A stretch of DNA of 64,000 nt from Citrus sinensis (lineage: Eukaryota > Streptophyta > Magnoliopsida > Sapindales > Rutaceae). The stretch lies in contig NC_068558.1 in assembly GCF_022201045.2 (NCBI RefSeq), positions 40,691,501 through 40,755,500 on the forward strand. Reading direction: 5' to 3'. A program made the position numbers and the translations under genes. A model generated the notes under the pieces. That model did no database searches. It was not told where the DNA came from and saw nothing but the letters and a program-made list of their open reading frames with translations. Positions 23,765-35,362 of this stretch are shown piece after piece. Position 1 is the first letter of the stretch. Every line of letters starts with the position of its first letter.

Positions 23765-25201
23765 TCATTCTGAATCACTTTCCATGCTTCCCATGGCCTT
23801 TAATCCTCTTGGTCTCTGCATTATTTGGTAACAGAGAAAACAGAAACACAACCGATTTACTCATCTCTTCCCAGGAAAAGAGAAACCAAAAATAAGAAGA
23901 AATTGATCAACTAAAACTAATAATGTTACCTTCTTAGAGCTTTTCTTCTCCCTAACTTCATATCTCTCTTGGCACATATCAGTCAACCAAGCCCCAGGAC
24001 TCACCAACTGCCGCCACCAACCAAAACAAAATAAGTAAAAAAATTTATAAAAAAGCAAACAAACCCAGTAAACAAATCCAATTTTTGTTGTTAATTTTTC
24101 AATCAACAAAGGTCATAAATCTTTGTTTGCATAACTTACAAGTAAACTTCTTTGAATTATCTTGGCTCTCTTTTTAGGCCTTTGAGGAGGCTTGCAACCT
24201 TTCATGGCCAAAAAATCTTCCTCTTTCTCTTTGTTTGACAAAGCAATGTAAAGCTTTGGCCAAACGGCCAATTTTTTATCCTCTCCATTTTTGGCATCCA
24301 CCGAAACCTTGCCATTGCCATTCTCATCCACTAGACAACTAGCCGATCCTCTTGTGGTGTAATATCTGTCTTCCTTCTCGGGGGAGGATGATTTCCTGTT
24401 CTCGTTTGAACCTGAACGCAGAATCGTGCCCTCAGAATTTCTGTAACCAAACATAAGAACAATTAAACTTCCATTTATTGAATCATCCATCAGTCACTGT
24501 TAAAATCAAAAACTCAACCCCATATCAGAACTCTTACACATCAACATCCTCATTTACTTTTCACTTTTCCTTTAATTTTCTGCTATATCTTTCTCAGAAA
24601 CCAAACAGAAATAACAAGAAAAGCTCCAATCTCACTTTCTCTAAATCGTTAATTCTTATGGGAAAACCAAACAAAAATCCTCCAGCGAACAGAGCCTCAC
24701 AACAACCAAAATTAGCTCTTTCAATTCTCAAAAACCCAAAAAAGAAAAAAAGAATCAAATTCTCTGCTTAACAACCAAACAAAATGATGACCAAAAAAAC
24801 AAAAAAAAAAGCTTTCAAAAAAATTCATGAAATTTCTGGGGCCAAATTCTTAGAATCAAAACAACAAATCCACACTTGAAATTCTTTTTTAAGCAAAAAA
24901 AAATAAAAAATAAAAAATTTTAAAAAATTTACAAATCATCACACCTAGTGAAACGAGTGGAGGTATCTTTGTCAGAAGCAGCGGTGACCAAACATCGATC
25001 GATACGAGAAGTCATTTTCCGGCGAATGACAGCACCGTTGGATTTCTGAGAGAGCTGCTTTTGTGGATCCTTGACTCTCACGCATCTAAGTCTCTTCTTG
25101 TTCCCCCACTGTAAGAAAAATTCTGGCTCCATTGATATTGACGTTGACGTTGATGTTGATGATAATTTACAAGCTCTTTGATTCTTCTCTTCCTTCTCCA
25201 T
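23765..25201 (-). CDS. DUF1639 family protein
   Basis: Four exons on the minus strand (25201-24945, 24440-24140, 24007-23930, 23815-23765) give 228 residues. The protein is hydrophilic and largely disordered: a Ser/Thr repeat (STSTSTSIS) near the start, many Lys/Arg/Glu/Ser residues, and no signal peptide or membrane segment. The C-terminal 45 residues are the conserved DUF1639 signature: PKKRAKIIQRSLL, then SPGAWLTDMCQERYEVREKK, then SKKRPRGLKAMGSMESDSE. Introns fall inside this signature and are all GT-AG. The family is plant-specific; its function is unknown to me, and the basic motifs suggest a nuclear or nucleic-acid-associated role as inference only. An in-frame ATG 19 codons upstream exists, but the shorter start is preferred because the protein then begins with the usual charged segment. 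Confidence 0.85.
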
Positions 25202-26365
25202 TCCTACAGCCAAAAAACCACAAAAACCCAGAAAAATTTCAGCTTGTTTATACATCAAGTTGGGTTTCCAAAACAGACCCAGAAGAGGAAAATCAAGGAA
25301 AAGAACAAATTTTTGGCTAATTCAGCCGTTTTGTCAGCAAATCCAATGTATTTTTTCTAGATTAAAAACCCAGAAGTGAGGGAGGGAAAACAAAAACAAA
25401 ATAGATGCGGTGAACTGAAAAGATGGAATTTTTCTTTGGCTAATTCAGTGAGTCTTCTTCTTTCGGAAAAAAATGACAGGAAAGAATGTTTAGCTTTCTT
25501 CAAATCAAAAGCTTTTCTTCATGAACTCAAAAAACCCAGAAGTGAAAATCAAATCAAATCAAGAAGATAGTAAAATTGAAGATGAAGAACACAAAAAAGA
25601 TGGATTCTCCAATCTGGGTGTTTTTTTTTCCCCTTTTGTTGATTGGTGCAATTCAGAGGAGTCAGAAAACGTAAAATTTAGAGAGAAAATCAAAACTGAA
25701 GCTGATGAATTCGTTCACCAGACAAAATAAAATAACAAAGGAATCACAGATGATTGTATCAAATATCATCAAGATCTAGAGCTTGAACATGCAAAAAAAT
25801 CAGTACAAATCTTCTTTCTCTCTAAAGCTAATCTGTCTCAGAGAGAGAAAGAAAGAAAGAAAGAGTAGCATAAGAAATACAATACATACATGTTATAGAA
25901 TAGAAGATGTAAAGCTTCTCATGATAATTCCACAAACAACAACAACAACTTGTTTATATCAACTGCTGGTTTTGTTTCTGTATGAACAATCTTGCTTTAA
26001 ATGAGAAAAGAATATCAATCTTTAAGGACTTTTGGAGAAGATGATTTTTAGGCTCTCTTTGATTATCACTCTCTTTCTCTCTCTCCCCCTCCCTCTCTCT
26101 TTCAAAAGCTTTATTGTGAAATTTCTTCTGCTTTCTATCTTCTTCTTCGTCCTCCATTTTTTTTCTCTATTTATCGCCGTTGGTAGCAACTAGCAAATAA
26201 GTTATAAAAATAACTTACATTTTATCTTTACCGTTGGATTCATTATGTACGGTTGATGAGGCTTCGGTCCAAGAGAACTACGGAGGGAATGAGTAATAAT
26301 TTGGGCCTCAGTTTGGGCTTTGCTTCTGCATTAACTTTGGGAATGGCCCTAGCATTTGTTCATTC

Positions 26366-27333
26366 CAGGGATGGCGGATTGGATTTGATCCAAGATTCAG
26401 GTGATTTAAATCCAATCGAATTGGATTTGGGTCAGTTTAAAATGAATTTGGATCGAATTTAGATATTGATGTGAGGATCTAAGACGAATCTGAAACAGAT
26501 TTAGATCTATCTTAATATCTAAATTCATATACATATCCACTCATCTTTTAATTTTATTTTATTTTAAAAGTCTCATAACAATTATAGAATTATAATGATA
26601 ATAAATTTTATTCATAGCATATTAGTGGTATTTACCATACATTTAAACTCTTAAAACTTAAAGGTTAGTTTTGTAAATTTAAAGGTCAACCAGCCCCAAA
26701 GCATGTACATGAAATATTCAAATTGCAAGCCAAGTAATACAACTTGGCAATTTATTTTACTATATTGGCCAAATAATTTCTAAGGAATATAGTTATTCGT
26801 ATATTTAGTCAAATATGGCCATAATAAAATACTGAAAATAAATTATATTTTATTTATATGTCATTATCTAATGTTGTAAGAATGAGGGTGGGTGTGTGTG
26901 GATATTAGAATGATGAAGGAAACAATAGAATATTAGATTGATCTTACTCCTGCAATTACTTTGAAGAATATTTTATTACCTTTTTTTTTTTGTTTTGGTG
27001 TAAAAGTATAAACTACAATATTTATTATATTTTGAGATAAATTATATAATTTATTTGTTATCAAAACATTTTAGCCTTCAATTTTCATTCTAAAAAATTA
27101 TTACTTTTTTATTGTTGAGTTTTAGAATTCATGACGAATCTAAAGTATATTTGGATTTTAATTTTTTTTTGGATTTAGAGCATATATAAATATTTATTTC
27201 TTTTTTGGATCTGGATATGGAGCGAAAAATTTAGATGGACGGATCTAGAGCAGATACGGATCTTGATTTTTATTATGGATATGGATCTGGAGCAGAGTGG
27301 ATCCAACCCATATCTGTCTCATTGCCATCCCTA
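26366..27333. mobile_element. Non-autonomous hAT-like element A, 968 bp
   Basis: An exact 8-bp target-site duplication, GTTCATTC, flanks it (26358-26365 and 27334-27341). The ends are CAGGGATGGC at the left and GCCATCCCTA at the right, a matching terminal inverted repeat of the hAT (C/T)A(G)GG type. Both subterminal regions are packed with GGATC, GGATTTGG and GATCTGGAGCAGA words, in direct and inverted orientation, like transposase-binding subterminal repeats of plant hAT elements. The core is AT-rich and non-coding. A second family member lies at 31344-32487. Confidence 0.85.
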
Positions 27334-28248
27334 GTTCATTCTAGCCTGGTTGACTATCTCAATATTTTCATACGAATTAGCTGAAAAACACTTTTAAAAT
27401 GAAAAAAAAAATAAAGCTGGCTTAAAAATATACAAAAAAATGGAGTCCTTTTGGCAAGAAGTGAATTGTTTCATGTAAAAAGTCTAAGCTTAATCTAATC
27501 TACGTAAACTTTAGCGTTATAAATTTATTATCAATTGACTTTTTAATATAATTAATATGACTAAAGCCTTGTTTTTCATTAAGATTAAATAGTTGTAATT
27601 TAAAAACTACAGCACTAAAATATTTGGTAAACACTAATTGCTGTAATCTGTAAGGTAAATTTATTAAACTTTATACTTGTATAATAAAAAAATATTACTA
27701 ATTTACTAAAATTATTATTTTAAAATTATATTTTTTTACATATTATTAATTTTTATTTTATAAATATATTTTTTTAACATCTCAATTTGTCATGATTGAG
27801 GTCAAGGTCGGAGTAATTTTTTCTTTCCCTCCTCCCTTTAAGAAGCATAGTAAGTGGCTGGACTTTAATGTGCTCTACTTTTTCTGTATAAACATGTAAA
27901 TATCATATATCAAGTCAGATTTTGACATAACATATTTGGTGAACAAGTAAATTAATTTTTTAATTATTGTTTTCTTACATTTGGGCTTAGTTGTGATAGA
28001 GCTGATAAAATTTGACATGATTTTAATTATTTGACATTATATAAATAAATGAGTATATGTCATTAAATTTTAACGATTATTAAAAGAATTAGGTCTGGGT
28101 CGATACTTCTTTTCATTTTAGATTATGGTTAAAATTCTTTACCTATTTATCTAATTAATAACCGATTATATTTTGTATCATAAATCAATTCGCAAGCTCT
28201 TATTATCAAAACTCAAATATTGGATATAGTTCTCTTTTCTTCCTTTTT

Positions 28249-28312
28249 GGGGGAGGAAGGGGGGGGGGGTTGTTGAGGGGGAGGGGAGGGGTGGGGGAGG
28301 GGGGGGGAGTGG
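28249..28312 (+). repeat. G-rich block with quadruplex potential
   Basis: Many runs of three or more G residues in about 60 bases, with short loops (T, A, TTGTTGA, TG). This satisfies the G3+N1-7 pattern for intramolecular G-quadruplex on the plus strand. It sits in an otherwise AT-rich intergenic region. Confidence 0.85.
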
Positions 28313-29303
28313 CGAGATGAACATGTATGTGGTGTTTCGTTTACAAAATTCTATATAGATTTAGAATTTCAACAATATGAATGTGTAAAATATTAGTATA
28401 CACACACACACACATATATATATATATTAGAACTTCAATAATGTAAATATGTAATATTTTAGTAAATACATGTGTGTGTAGATGTTTGATGTAAATCTTA
28501 ATAAATATATAAATGTTAAGCAAGTTATTGGATAATTTGTTTATTTTTCGTGTTGGATTATGATTTTAATATCTTGACAATATTGTTAAATAAGTCATAC
28601 TTGTATCAATTTAAATTTAATACTAACTCTTAACACGATTAGATGATGACCTGATGATCCATTTTGAGAACTCGGAGCATGCTAAATCTATGAATCTGTT
28701 TCTTTTGTCAAAATAAATAAATAGATACGTTTATCTAAGAGAAAACTCAGTAAATATATAGTTACAAACTCTTGTACAAATTTTAATATACAAAATGATG
28801 TGACATGATTTAATTAGTTTGATTAAATACTTTATAGTTCACATGATTTATTTTTATTATTTTATATTTTTATTTAACCAATAAATAAATATTAAATTAA
28901 TTTATACAAAATAAAATTTGTATAAAAATTTGGTGCTATACGATCACTCATTATCTAGCGGAAAGAATTGTTAACGAGGGCAGACAAAAACAGGCCCACA
29001 CAAGACGACGACACACTTGTTTTGGAAAACAACAAAGAACTTCCATCACTTCTTGAGTTGCACATTTTTCACAAAAGCCTCTCAGCTTCCATCACTTCTT
29101 GAGTTGTACACTTTTTCACGAACATGTGATATTCAATTTTTTTTCCGCCCCACTCAATTTACAATTACATCAACAAAACCATAAATAGGTTTTGTCTTCT
29201 TGCAATCTTTGGTAATATATAAAAACTATTCCAATCTGATTATGACCTATTAATTGTTGCCCAAATATGTTATTTACCGCGCATGAGAAAACCTTGCCCG
29301 ACA

Positions 29304-29306
<3 letters not shown>

Positions 29307-29362
<56 letters not shown>
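29307..29362. repeat. (AT)n microsatellite
   Basis: An uninterrupted run of about 28 TA units. Confidence 0.97.
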
Positions 29363-29364
<2 letters not shown>

Positions 29365-31343
29365 ACTTATTTAAAGTTACCATTGACAAAATCATCTCAT
29401 TTTTCAACATATTTTAAAAAGAAGAGAAGTAATAGCTTTTTAAAATTTGATTATGAGTTTTAAACTTTATGTGGTGTGTGTGTATCTAAAATTATCCTAA
29501 TTTAATTAAGAAATAAAATCACTAAATTTAAAGAGATTATTTTATTATCAATTATATTGGGACAACAAAATAAAAATATTTATTTTGCTTATCAATAATT
29601 ATACACACACAATAAAAAAAAAAGTATATACATGTGTTTGTAAGTGTTTAAACAAACTTTTATTTAATAGTATGTCTATTTAAGTAATCTGCACTCATAA
29701 AGTTGTTTAATAGTAAAATTTACTTTTAAATACATATAAATCATTTTTAAAACTCTAACACTTTTAAAAATAAAATTTATTAAATATTTAACCTTTTTTT
29801 TTTTTTTACCATTGATCATTTATGTATCATAACTAATATTTAACTGATTCTCTTTAATATGAATAGGGATTAATTTCGCGCCACCCCTACTCAAATTAAA
29901 AGTTCTTAAACTAAAATGTTAGGTGTGAATTTTCAGTATACATGAAAAGTCATTTGGGTAAAAGGGGGACCCCCACACATATGGGTAAAGAACCGTTTAA
30001 AATATCATATCATTATTCAAGACAAAATGATTTTGAATGTTTGAACTAAAAAGTAGAGCATGCCATACAAATTGTTCCATATCATCAGAATTGACCGTTA
30101 TACAGGAATGGATTGAATAAAAGGATTTTTTTTTTTAATAGATTACAGCAAGCCCAAATTAGCAAACGGCTCTTGTTCAATAAGGTATGATTTCAACTCA
30201 ATATTGAGATGATATTTTTTATAATATTTTAGAAATATACAATTGATAATTATTAAATAATAATATAAAATTAATTAAATTTCAATCATACACTTCTATA
30301 TATATATACACACGTTAGGTCAGTTTAGTATTAGATTTAAATTCAGTGAGTTAATGAGCGGCATCTCAAATATGGTGTCGTCACCAAAAATACAAACAAT
30401 GTATTATAATTACTCGTAAAGAATTAAGACATTCAAATCCATTGAGGTTGGAATTTAGCGGCAAGAAAAGCAACCGAAGCTCAAACTTATTATACCTCGA
30501 AATTCTTAGTAGAAAAAATAAATAAATAAATTACAGAAAATTGATAGGAAAAGGAAAAATCTAAGAAATAAATTCTGAGTGGTCTTGAAAACGAAATTTT
30601 GTAATTCTTTGTTACGAACACATTCTCGTGAGCTGTGAACAAATTGTCCTCTTGTAAAAATTTAGGTGGGTTTTTTTTTTTTAATATTGTTATACAGGAC
30701 TGTAGGTATTACAATTAATATTTATAAACAGATTTTACAATTGGGACCTTTTTCGTGGCATGTACTCCTCTGAAGCGCTGTCCAAATTCTTCAAACCCTC
30801 TCAAATATTCGAGAGTTGTCCACTCCACTCACATTTCGTGAGGAATAGACTAGCTCCACTCAATTATTTGATAATTGAGGGGGGATTGTAAATAAGCCCC
30901 ATAAATACTTTTATGGAGGCTCGAACCCTTACACTCATTATTGTAAGTGCAATGATTCTCCCATTGGACCAAATTTAGGTGGGTTTAGATCGACGTTGTG
31001 AGTATGCGGTTGAAATTTAGGTTTAATTCCTGACATGAGAGACTTTTATAATATAATCCCAATTTCACCCACATTGAAACAAATAATAATAATAATAATA
31101 ATAATTGATTAATTGAAAACTCTTGTTAAATTTTATGTGGAAAATGATGCCTTTTGGGTAAAGTAGGAAAAAAAAAAGAATTGTCTTAAAAAATCATGTT
31201 AAATGGGCGCATTTAGAGACTCTAGGCAACTCAATAGCTCACCCCCTTCATATTTTCATAAAAACTAATTAAAATTTTTCGGATATCGTGACCCAATAAT
31301 GGAAAATATAAATTAAATTTTCTTTTTAAATACAGATTTATGT

Positions 31344-32487
31344 TAAGGATAGCAATGTATCGGATCTAACCCAAGATCCATGTGATCCAAATCCAATTGG
31401 ATCGGATTTGGGTCGGATTAAAATAAATTTGGATCGGATTTGGATATCGATGGGTGGATCTAAGGCGGATCTAGAGCAAATTTGGATTTATCTTAATATC
31501 TAGATCCAAATCCATATCCACTCACCATTTAATGTAATTTTATTTTTAAAAACTCTTAACAATTATGTAATTATAAATGATGATAAAATTTATAAATGAT
31601 GATAAAATTTATTCATTAACATGTATTTAAGAATCTTAAAACTTAAAGGTACTTAATTGATAATAAGACAAAAATTTATCAAGTGTAAAATAAAATTAGG
31701 ATAGCTTGGCCTAATTTTTTTTAAGTTTTTCACTCTACAATTTAGTCTCTTTTTTCCTCTTTAGTCTACTCTCACTTCTCCACTTCATTTGAATGCTTGG
31801 ATCAGTTCTTTAATTGTTAGAAAAATCCATAGACTTGAGTTTATTTTTCTATCATTTTCTCATAATCTTATTTATTTTGTATAATCACTAATCAATGGTA
31901 GCTATCAACTATAAATAATTATATTAATCATATATTTAGTTAAATATGATCATAATAAAAATAATAAAGCACTGAATATAATAAATCATTTTTAACTTAT
32001 ATGTTATTATTTAATGATATAGGAATGATGATGGTGTGCGGTGGATATCAAGATGATAAATGAGACATTATAATATTATAATAATCTTATTCTTGTAATT
32101 ACTTTTGATCGATATTTTATTATCTTTCTTATTTATTTATTTTGGTGTAAAAGTAGAAGCTACAATACTTATTAGATTTTTTATACAAATTATATAATTT
32201 AATTGTTACCAATGCATTTTAGTCTTAAATTTTCTTTCTAAAAAAATATTGATCTCTTATTATTGAGATTTATATTTCATGATGGATCTAGAGCAGATTT
32301 GAATTTTAATTTTTCTTTTTGGATTTGAAGTAGATATAAATCTTTATTTTTTATTTTGGATCTAGATATGAAGCGAAAAATATAGATTCATAACGAATCT
32401 GGAGCAGATATAAATCTTAATTTTTATTACAAATTTAAATCTGGAGCAATATAAAACCAATCCATATATGCTCCATTGTCATCCCTA
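31344..32487. mobile_element. Non-autonomous hAT-like element B, 1144 bp
   Basis: This element is homologous to element A over its length, in the same orientation. The left end TAAGGATAGCAATG and right end TTGTCATCCCTA are diverged versions of the same inverted repeat. The flanks ATTTATGT (31336-31343) and ATTTAAGT (32488-32495) are an 8-bp duplication with one mismatch. It shares the GGATC-rich subterminal words and the phrase GATCTGGAGCAGA with element A. It carries a longer AT-rich core and a small local duplication (ATAAATGATGATAAAATTTAT) near 31575-31610. Mutated ends and TSD make it older than element A. Confidence 0.85.
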
Positions 32488-33391
32488 ATTTAAGTTCATT
32501 AAAAGGCCGAAAACATCCTTTATCTCACCAAAATCATAGCCCCAGAACAAACTTTATTTTGAGGTCACAAGCGTCTGTACATGGAATTTTGTTATTTTTG
32601 TATTGATTGCCCAAGAAAATATAAAGCATCATTCGTTGCAAGGGATCGTGGGACCCTTATGAAAGACGCCATAAACATAACAAAAGTCCAATTGCGAACA
32701 GCTGTAAGGCAACAGCATCCACAACCCAACAGCCTAATAGGACACCGTGTGCCACTAACTCTTGGGTTGTTTGGGTAACCTCCAAATTTTGTTCAAAAAA
32801 TCATATCACTTTTAGTTCAAAATTTTATACTTCTCTTATTGTTGTTCTACACATTCCCCTTGGTGGGATAATACCTTTATCTGTTTTAATTAAAATTTAT
32901 ATCAAAATATACACAACATTTATTATTCGTAGAAAAAAAAATTTAGGTGGTGCTTTTTTAAAAAAAAAAATTGGTTTAAATTCTAAATGAATTTGAATTG
33001 AATAAGTCTGAATATAAATATCTAAAAAATATATTTGTTTTTTTTTTAGCTGACTTATCACTTATATGAGGCAGATACATCTTATTCAGTTATTCTCACT
33101 ATATCCATTATTTTAAATTTTGACACGCATACATATATTTTTAATTTCTACTGATCTTATTGAAAATGTCCCGCCTAAATTAAACCATGATGTATGAAAC
33201 ACTTACTAAAGTTTAATTCCATTAACAATATAGTAATCTTGTGGCATTTGTTAATGATTATAATCATCTTTTACAACCAAAAAGGGAAGCCATATGATGC
33301 ATGTGGTATCGGAATAGGAGCATCAAACTATGGAGCCAGCCTAGCCTAGGCTTAACCACTAGTTATCATTTTGTCATCCTCAAACAACTAA

Positions 33392-33400
33392 TATAAATAA
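33392..33400 (+). promoter_or_regulatory. TATA box of the AG-peptide gene
   Basis: TATAAATAA lies 116 bases before the ATG, followed at about 30 bases by CAACACAATCTCTCTC, a typical pyrimidine-rich plant start region. Confidence 0.7.
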
Positions 33401-33507
33401 GGCCTGAAATAGCCAGCTTCTGATACTCTCAACACAATCTCTCTCAATTTTTATCGCTTTTGCATACACAAAATTAAAAAGCTTTTTCATCAAAAAATTT
33501 AAAACAG

Positions 33508-33693
33508 ATGGAGGCAATGAAGATGAGATTATTTATCGCAGTGGCGATTGTGCTAACGGCCGTGTCAGCAGCCCAAAGAGTTGCGGCTGCTGCTGATGCC
33601 CCAGCTCCTGCTCCTACTTCCGGCGCCACCACTGTCGTGGTGCCCACCATTTTTGCTTCACTTGCAGCTCTTGCGTTTGGCCTCTTTTTCTGA
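33508..33693 (+). CDS. Arabinogalactan peptide (AG-peptide), GPI-anchored
   Basis: A single exon encoding 61 residues. It has a hydrophobic secretion signal (residues 1 to about 28, MKMRLFIAVAIVLTAVSA within it), then the short mature backbone DAPAPAPTSGATT. Its Ala-Pro repeats are prolyl-hydroxylation and arabinogalactan O-glycosylation sites. The C-terminal hydrophobic stretch (FASLAALAFGLFF) is the GPI-anchor signal that is cut off in the ER. This is the exact design of plant AG-peptides such as Arabidopsis AGP12/13/14. The product acts at the plasma membrane or cell wall surface. The first Met was used; a second in-frame Met-Lys-Met starts three codons later, which would not change the mature peptide. 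Confidence 0.93.
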   Translation: MEAMKMRLFIAVAIVLTAVSAAQRVAAAADAPAPAPTSGATTVVVPTIFASLAALAFGLFF

Positions 33694-34555
33694 ATTATGT
33701 TTTATTTTCACTGTGATTATGTAGAGTTCGCCATTTGCCTGAGGCTTCTTGCATGCTTAGGGGTTTTAATTCTTTTTAATTCGAGCATTATTGGTTGGCT
33801 TCACAGATTCATTTCGTTGTCGTTAGTTTCATTTATCATATTGTATTGGAGATGAGAGCTAATGAATAATATTATCTGTTTGGTCATCGATTATTTCAAT
33901 TGACATTTTTCTGTGTTGGATTCTGTTTCTCTAAATCAGTGAAATAGTTCAATTATTAATTTTTTTCCCCTTCAGACAAAAAAAAAAAAAAAGACTCAAA
34001 TTGTAAATTTACAACAACGAACTAACATCAACTACTTGTAATTACTGGGTTAAATTAGCAAATAACATTTAGAACCCTAAATCTGTTGTGCATTTTTCAC
34101 AACTCTTGATTATCTTACAGAATCTGTTATATTTGTGTTTGAATTGTGCTTATATGAATATCAAATTTTCCATTTAGTTTATGAAATTGTTGCCTAAATA
34201 CGCATCTCTGTTAAATTAGCCAATTTAACAATTTTTTTTTTCTTCAAAAGATTGGAAGTAACTAGAACTTTACATTACATTAGATCAGTTCAGTGAGATC
34301 CAACACATTAAAGATTCTTTGTGCAATGTTTTTTTATCTCAATTTTTAGTTGGTTCTTTAAATTTTCATTTTATTAAAATTAGTTTGATTTTTTTCTTTT
34401 TAAAGGTAAAGTTTGCACATAGCCTAAATACAAATTTTTAACAGTTTTACCTTTTTTTTTATAAAAAAAATATTAAACACTACGGAAATAACGAAGAAGT
34501 TTCCATCAACGAAACGAATCTTTCAATTTCGATTAATGGTGGACAAAAAAAAAAA

Positions 34556-34720
34556 GAAAAGAAAGCCAATAAAAATGTGCGACGTCAGACTCAGGCAAAG
34601 CCCACTAAACCCTAGAAGGCTGAAACGAGGGCATTCTAGAAAAATGAACTCAGTCATCTCTATATAACTGAACTGGGTGAGGGGGATAAAACCCTAACCC
34701 TAACTTTGGTTGTAGTATCC
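34556..34720 (+). promoter_or_regulatory. Promoter-like cluster of telo-box, site II, ACGT and TATA motifs
   Basis: Within 150 bases lie GCGACGTCAG (34579-34588, ACGT core), AGCCCACT beside AAACCCTA (34607-34614, telo-box), TATATAA (34661-34667) and a second telomere-like run, AACCCTAACCCTAAC, just downstream (about 34690-34705). Telo-box plus site II promoters typify ribosomal-protein, snoRNA and other growth-linked genes. The TATA spacing fits transcription starting near 34690 on the plus strand. No long coding frame follows. Confidence 0.5.
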
Positions 34721-34986
34721 ACCGCCTTCGATTGAGTACCTGCCTGCACTTTTTGATTAATTTTTTTTTTTTGTCAATTTGATAGAAACCTATTTCGCCT
34801 CTTTGAGTAGCCGTATGAATGTATGAATGCATACATAAATTTCATATTTGGTTTAGTTAGGAGGCACAGATTGAATCAAAAGGCCTTTTGAGGGGAATCT
34901 TTGATTTCTTTTATCAATTCTCCCCCAAGCAGCCTCTTACACTTTCAATTTTTTTTTTCTAATTAATTAAAAAAAATGGATCTTTA

Positions 34987-35362
34987 ATGCCTCAGAATAA
35001 CCAGAAGGTTAAATTTTTAACCACACCGTTTGGTTCAGACAGAGGCTTATAGCAAAACCCCGCAGCACAAAGGTATTAATAAATCTTCCCATTTCTTGTT
35101 ATTTGGGATTTTCTCCTTATAGCTTCGGATATTTATTTTATTTTATTTTTCAATTTTGTTTGAAACCCTTTTTTCCTTTTGCTTTACATTGTTTAGTTGA
35201 ATTTATGTTTCATACTCTGCGAAGTGTCAGTGATTTTATCTTGTAGATGGTCTTGTAGATGTCGAGAGTAGCCTCTCGAAAGATCGAATGGTGATGATGG
35301 AGGTGTCATTTGGTCCCGACAGAGGCTCAGAACAGGAGGGGTCTCCTCCTGACCCTGTTTGA
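34987..35362 (+). other. Candidate short-ORF or noncoding transcript with paired FG(S/P)DRG motifs
   Basis: Downstream of the promoter-like cluster two very short frames share wording. The one at 34987-35052 (21 codons) ends ...TTPFGSDRGL; the one at 35288-35362 (24 codons) contains EVSFGPDRGSEQEGSPPDP. The underlying DNA also agrees (TTTGGT then GACAGAGGCT in both, at about 35029 and 35309). Both could lie in one spliced transcript, since good GT and AG sites lie between them (donor near 35074, acceptor near 35267). The second segment also has a GTGATGA box C-like and a CTGA box D-like word but no terminal stem. It may be micropeptide-coding, structured RNA, or chance. Confidence 0.25.

Larger units (their letters stand above)
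26166..33390. other. Gene-free repeat island
   Basis: Some 7 kb with no credible gene. It contains two related hAT-like elements (26366-27333, 31344-32487), a G-rich block (28249-28312), an (AT)n tract (29307-29362) and an (AAT)n tract near 31083-31103. At about 30740-31000 lies a moderately GC-rich segment with TCGAACCCTTACACTC-type wording that resembles degenerate dispersed repeats. Short ORFs here (for example 26253-26462 and 32581-32778) run into transposon DNA and lack gene-like features. Confidence 0.6.

Noticed and set aside
26253-26462. ORF of 69 codons beginning MMRLRSKRTTEG
   Set aside because: Its second half lies inside hAT-like element A, so the frame is a product of the insertion.
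30740-31000. GC-richer segment with TCGAACCC wording suggesting a tRNA-derived SINE
   Set aside because: A box B-like word is present but no matching box A at the right distance, no poly-A end and no target duplication.
32581-32778. ORF of 65 codons next to hAT-like element B
   Set aside because: No family, promoter or conservation signal, and it is located at the edge of a transposon in a gene-free island.
34689-34705. Telomerase RNA template-like AACCCTAACCCTAAC
   Set aside because: Plant telomerase RNA templates specify TTTAGGG and need an upstream USE element, neither of which is seen. A promoter telo-box is a simpler reading.
35288-35352. Box C/D snoRNA candidate (GTGATGA ... CTGA)
   Set aside because: The two boxes are present at a plausible distance, but the flanks do not form a terminal stem and no rRNA-complementary guide could be verified by eye.
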